Source of the DNA: Leucaena leucocephala
Lineage: Eukaryota; Streptophyta; Magnoliopsida; Fabales; Fabaceae
Direction: 5' to 3'
Length of the DNA: 64,000 nt
NCBI GenBank assembly: GCA_037074615.1
Contig: CM073537.1
Span: 18,805,989 to 18,869,988 of the forward strand
Both the position numbers and the translations under genes were made by a program. The notes below the pieces were generated by a model that was not told the DNA's origin, did no database searches, and saw only the letters and a program-made list of their open reading frames with translations. Of the stretch, positions 59,891 through 64,000 are shown piece after piece. How positions within the stretch are numbered: position 1 is the stretch's first letter; every line of letters begins with the position of its first letter.

Positions 59891-60900
59891 GTTTGGTTGG
59901 ATGAATTTTTTTTTACAGAAATAAGGGTAAAAATAGAATTAAACTGAAAATAAGTTATAAAAATTTATTTAATAAATTAGAAAGAAATATAGAATTAATA
60001 TATATCTTTTTATGACTTAGAATAAAATAGTTTATAATATTTTACTTTTATTTCTCCTATTTTATTTTTTAATTTTTTTATATAATTAGAATGACTTAAA
60101 ATATTAAAAATAAAAATAATTTTTATTATACTAAATAAAAAAATATTTGATTTCACCCTCATGTTTTGTCACCTTACGCCTCTTTTTTTTTTGTTGCCCA
60201 CCCGATTCACCGGAATTTTACCCCGACTATATCCGGATCCGACCCGCGTCGCGCACCTGGTTATGGTGGGTGAGTCTCCCAACGGGGATTTTTTACATTC
60301 GTCAAGACTCAAACTCGAGACCTCGTTTAAACGATACCGAACCGTTTACCACTCAGACCAACCTTTGTTGGTACCTTAGGCGTCCTTAATTTGTCAATAG
60401 CATGGGATGCCACCCAGCTGGCCAGCCCAGTCACACATCGGATGGAGCTTTAGGCGGTTAGGCCTAACAAAGGGGAATAATTGAGATGCTCCAGTGTTGT
60501 AAACTTAAAAATTATTGAACAAGAAAAAAAAAATATAAACGATAATGACAACACCTTAAAAAAGTCGAGAAAATAGGTGTGAAATCTATTTTTTTAGTAT
60601 AATAAAAATTATTTTTACTTTTAATAGGTTATTTTACTTCTATAAAAAAAATTAAAAAAAATAAGATAATAGAAATAGAAGTAAAATATTTTAGATTATT
60701 TTATCTCAAATTATAAAATCCTAGATAATTTTAACTCTTTTTAAATTATAAAAAAATATTTTATATTATTTTATCTCAAATTATAAAAATATATATTAAT
60801 TTTATACTTATTTTTACCTTACTAAATAAATTTTTAATTTTTTTTAATTTAATTCTATTTCTATTTTTATTTTTATCAAAAACTATTATAACCTAATCAG
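59891..60900. repeat. Large foldback element (1.0 kb) with a SINE in its loop
   Basis: The left arm (59891-60160) and right arm (about 60568-60900) are reverse complements over most of their length. AATAATTTTTATTATACTAA near the inner end of the left arm pairs with TTAGTATAATAAAAATTATT at the inner end of the right. GATTTCACCC faces GGTGTGAAATC, and AGGGTAAAAATAGAATTAAA faces the right-end TTTAATTCTATTTCTATTTT. The loop holds the SINE (60183-60373) and about 190 bases of unique sequence. Confidence 0.6.
60183..60373 (-). mobile_element. tRNA-derived SINE, second copy (191 bp)
   Basis: On the minus strand it reads from GGTTGGTCTGAGTGGTAAAC (box A-like) and GGTCTCGAGTTTGAGTC (box B-like) to a 3' end finishing GGGTGGGC and an A-run. 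Flanks ACCTTACGCCTC (60171-60182) and ACCTTAGGCGTC (60374-60385) match at 10 of 12, a diverged target duplication. Length equals the copy at 4927-5117. Confidence 0.8.
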
Positions 60901-61655
60901 AAATTTGGAATTAGTGGGATAGATTTTTAACAAATATTTTCAACTAGATTTTTTTTCCAATTAGGCCAGGCGGTATAGGGAGAATTCTGACTAACAAGAG
61001 GAGGGGCGCCCGCCCCTGCTGTCCCTCACGTAGTCCTGCCCTTACTATTAATATATGATAAAAAAAATAGTACTCTAGTTAAGAGTCTGAAGACTATAAC
61101 AGATGGGAAAATGAGAAATTATTAATAATATAAACAATTAATAAAGATGATAATAACAAAAAAACTGTTTTTGTAAATACAGGATGACTCAAAATATGAC
61201 AGATTTTATGTTTGATAAAAACACTTACTTTCTCCCATGTTTAATTTAAAAATTAATTAATTTTTTTAGATAAATTAATAAAATTATTAAATCTAATTTA
61301 AAATAAATTTATATTATATACTCATTAATCTATCTAAATTAATTAGTTAACTCTTATATAAATTATAATTAATTTATTTAACTTTTTAAATTTATTTTAA
61401 ATTAATAAACTTTTATATTAATGACCTAAAAAATATATTTTAATTGAAAAAAATTATGTTCTCTGGCGAGATCAAATATTTTTTGACAGCAACGGGACAA
61501 GGAACGACTTACCTATCAGTAGTCGTTAGTAATTATTAATTTGCAATAATAAAAATCATCTCTAGTGTTCGCCTTCTCTGTTACTGTCGTTACTTCTATG
61601 GCAGCCATCCTTGTCGCTATTTCATGGTTGTCCATATAATCTCTGCTTTTTCTTT

Positions 61656-61656
61656 T

Positions 61657-61691
<35 letters not shown>

Positions 61692-61720
61692 TTGATTTAT
61701 TTATTATTTATTTATTTATT
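61656..61720. repeat. TTTA tetranucleotide microsatellite
   Basis: About 15 near-perfect TTTA units, with GATT and ATTA interruptions. Confidence 0.9.
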
Positions 61721-62139
61721 AGTACTATTTAGTTTTCAAATATACTAGTCCTATATTTAAGCCAACTTACTCCTAAAAAAAATAATTCAATTGCTTAATT
61801 ATTTACTTTTAAAAGTTTAGAATTTTATTCTCTTAAAATTATAATTTTGTAACAAACAATTATATACAAGTATATTTATTTTAATTTAAATATTAAATAG
61901 TATATATATATTTTAATTTTATGAATAAAATTTTCGAAACTCGTTTTTAAAATTTATGTTTTAAATAAAAATATAGCTTTTAAAAATGAGTTTTAATTTT
62001 TTCTTTTTCTGTAAATTATTACTTACAATAATTTTATGGTATGCTATTTTTGTACGTCTTGATTTAATTATTTATAACAAGTTTCATTGCATGAGTACAA
62101 GTTGAGTACAATTTTTCTCATTTTATGATAAAAATTACT

Positions 62140-62345
62140 TTTCTCATATTTAATATAAAATTTATTTAATTATATTAAAAATTAATTAAATTAATTAATA
62201 TGATATATTTTTTTAAAATATTTTAATGGTATTTTTTATTATTTTTTTTTTAATTATTATTGAGAAAGTATCAATAGGAATAATTTATAAAAAAATAATA
62301 AAATATACAAAATATATTTTATATAATTAATATCAATTAATTATC
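62140..62345. repeat. AT-rich Stowaway-like MITE family copy upstream of PHYB
   Basis: Shares TTTAATATAAAATTTATTTA, GATATATTTTTTTAAAATAT and a following AAGTATCAATAGGAATAATT block with the copies near 1.4 and 14.2 kb. Confidence 0.45.
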
Positions 62346-62523
62346 TAATTAGACATATATTAAGCCCATGATTAGTATGTTTTTTTGACAAAAAAAATTA
62401 TGATTTTTTGTTAGACATATTTTTAAAGCTGAGATTATTACATTTACTCGTGATGGTGATTTACGTTATCAGAAATAATAGTGGCAGAAAAGACCTTGAT
62501 GTTAAGCAGCGTGAGGGCGTGAC

Positions 62524-62529
62524 CACGTG
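62524..62529. promoter_or_regulatory. G-box upstream of PHYB
   Basis: Palindromic CACGTG about 745 bases before the PHYB start codon. G-boxes are bound by bHLH (PIF-type) and bZIP factors in light-regulated promoters; function here is inferred. Confidence 0.4.
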
Positions 62530-62687
62530 AGACTGTCTGTATCTACTATTTTAAATAAACTAATTTGTAATTAAATTTCTTAAGGTACTGAATAGATGAT
62601 AACTAGAGAAAATATGCCTTGATAGATTTTTTTTAAAAAAATAGAGATAAAGACATGATTAACAGTAAAAAGGTACGATCAATATAT

Positions 62688-62693
62688 CACGTG
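62688..62693. promoter_or_regulatory. Second G-box upstream of PHYB
   Basis: CACGTG about 580 bases before the PHYB start codon, 164 bases from the first one. Two such palindromes within 200 bases of AT-rich sequence is unusual by chance. Confidence 0.4.
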
Positions 62694-63273
62694 AAAATAA
62701 GGTAAAAATAAAAAATAGAAAGGGAAGGCACAAAAGTGAATCAAATTGGCAATATAATAAGTAGGGTAACATTTTATGGATAAAATATTAAATATACTGA
62801 GATAAAGATATCGACGTAGATCCCAATTCCAAAACATAGCCACTAATCAATTGATGCCTTTCTCAATTCTATGAGCAGACCTTCATCCTCAGCCACACGA
62901 AAATCCAGCTCATAACACATGGCAATAAAAGAGCACTTCTTTTTTTGTCACTGCAAGGTTAAAAGAAGGAAAAGAAAAAGAAGGGGAAAAAGCTCTGTTA
63001 CAGTCAAGAGAGAGAGGGGCCTAGTGAGAGAGAGAGTGTGCGCGCGTGTGTGTATTTCAGAATCAGAAAAGTGACGCCAAACAAGAAAAACAAGAAAAAC
63101 ACTGGTCTGCGCGTCACTTCCTCTGAACTCTGTTAAAGTTCGGATTTTTTATATTTTTTAAGAATAATCTTTCGCTCCTCGCGTAGCTAGAACCCCAGTA
63201 TCTTCGTGCTCGAGGCAGAAACCGACTTCAATTGAGAGATAAAGAAGAAAGTAGAGAAACAGAAGACCCTTCA

Positions 63274-64000
63274 ATGTCTGCGGCGGGCAGAGCGGCAAAT
63301 TCACTTACCCAAGTTCCCTCTTCGGGCACAAGCTATAAAAGAACGCAGACTACAGAGTCCATCAGCAAAGCAATTGCTCAGTACACTGAGGACGCTCGCC
63401 TCCATGCCGTCTTCGAGCAATCTGGCGAGTCAGGTAAGTCTTTTGATTACTCACAGTCCATAAAAACCACCATCCAGTCCGTTCCCGAGCAACAGATTAC
63501 GGCTTACCTATTGAGAATTCAAAGAGGCGGGTATATTCAGCCATTTGGTTGCATGATTGCCGTGGATGAACCCACTTTTCGGATTATTGGGTACAGTGAA
63601 AACGCGCGGGATTTGCTGGGTATAACCCCTCAATCAGTTCCAAACCTTGAAAAATCCGAAACACTGTCGATTGGAGCTGATATTCGTACGCTTTTTACTT
63701 CCTCAAGTGCGGTGCTGCTCGAAAAGGCCTTTGGGGCTCGGGAAATCACACTGTTAAACCCCATTTGGATTCATTCTAAGAATTCAGGGAAACCCTTTCA
63801 TGCAATTTTGCATAGAATTGATGTGGGAATTGTGATTGATTTGGAACCTGCGAGAACAGAGGACCCTGCCCTGTCCATTGCAGGGGCAGTGCAGTCTCAG
63901 AAGTTGGCGGTGCGCGCAATCTCGCAGTTGCAGTCGCTTCCTGGGGGAGATATTAAGCTATTGTGTGATACTGTAGTTGAGAGTGTTAGGGAACTGACTG
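63274..64000 (+). CDS. PHYB: Phytochrome B, N-terminal part (242 codons, runs off the window)
   Basis: Phytochrome B is the main red/far-red light receptor of light-grown plants; it moves to the nucleus as Pfr and controls PIF turnover. The frame opens MSAAGRAANSLTQVPSSGTS, followed by ESISKAIAQYTEDARLHAVF and QSGESGKSFDYSQSI, which are PHYB-type rather than PHYA, PHYC or PHYE. The PAS domain follows (ITAYLLRIQRGGYIQPFGCM, FRIIGYSENARDLLG), then the linker into the GAF domain (LHRIDVGIVIDLEPARTEDP, QSQKLAVRAISQLQSLPGGD). The chromophore-binding cysteine lies beyond the window. The N-terminal extension is shorter than in Arabidopsis PHYB and lacks its Gly-rich run. The ATG at 63274 is the first in-frame start after a purine-rich 5' leader with GAGAGA and GTGCGCGCG tracts. 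No lesion seen. Confidence 0.95.
   Translation, partial: MSAAGRAANSLTQVPSSGTSYKRTQTTESISKAIAQYTEDARLHAVFEQSGESGKSFDYSQSIKTTIQSVPEQQITAYLLRIQRGGYIQPFGCMIAVDEPTFRIIGYSENARDLLGITPQSVPNLEKSETLSIGADIRTLFTSSSAVLLEKAFGAREITLLNPIWIHSKNSGKPFHAILHRIDVGIVIDLEPARTEDPALSIAGAVQSQKLAVRAISQLQSLPGGDIKLLCDTVVESVRELT

Larger units (their letters stand above)
59298..63273. other. Repeat-rich spacer and PHYB upstream region
   Basis: Contains a foldback element with a SINE in its loop (59891-60900), a TTTA microsatellite, a Stowaway-like copy, and the PHYB promoter and 5' leader. A short imperfect duplication (TTTAATGAAACACT...ATTTATTTTTC) occurs at 59722-59755 and 59783-59815. No gene seen before PHYB. Confidence 0.4.

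Noticed and set aside
1..64000. CRISPR arrays, operons, phage or other prokaryote-type systems
   Set aside because: None found; the spliced genes and plant gene families show this is a plant nuclear segment.

Overview
The window is nuclear DNA from a flowering plant, most likely a eudicot. Genes have many short GT-AG introns in AT-rich sequence. Gene content is plant-specific (GRAS factor, phytochrome, CrRLK1L kinase, DUF247 protein, TENA-E, HLS1-like acetyltransferase). Spacers are filled with plant-type transposable elements. I found no operons, CRISPR arrays, phage or defence islands, and no evidence of a new multi-gene system. Exons were assembled by eye from reading frames, GT/AG junctions and phase, so exact junctions are predictions.

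Layout. 1-4.7 kb: tandem pair of GRAS genes on the minus strand. The left copy is cut by the window edge and has a one-base deletion just after its start codon; the right copy is intact (628 aa). 4.9-5.3 kb: a tRNA-derived SINE with an 11-bp target duplication, beside a short truncated relative. 5.5-10.6 kb: a divergent pair, TENA-E thiamin-salvage hydrolase (minus) and a UBC32-like membrane-anchored E2 (plus). 12.0-13.4 kb: universal stress protein (minus). 16-17.1 kb: DUF247 gene with two in-frame stops (minus). 20.1-26.5 kb: 13-exon gene for a 664-aa OB-fold/zinc-ribbon protein (minus), probably a single-stranded-DNA-binding or SHLD2/RPA-like factor, with a Harbinger-type MITE in intron 4. 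26.5-34.3 kb: gene-poor, rich in MITE-like and foldback repeats. 34.3-36.7 kb: HOOKLESS1-like N-acetyltransferase (plus). 37.0-40.2 kb: full-length RTE-clade LINE (minus) with an 18-bp target duplication and one in-frame stop. 41.8-48.8 kb: FIP1-like polyadenylation factor, nine exons (minus). 50.2-52.8 kb: intronless CrRLK1L receptor kinase (minus). 55.0-59.3 kb: intron-containing pseudogene of ATP-citrate lyase subunit B (plus). 59.3-63.3 kb: repeat-rich spacer including a foldback element whose loop carries a second SINE copy. 63.3-64 kb: 5' end of a PHYB gene (plus), running off the window.

The genes are ordinary, functionally independent neighbours. The most informative parts are the decaying genes (GRAS copy, DUF247, ACLB), the OB-fold protein, and transposons with readable insertion boundaries.
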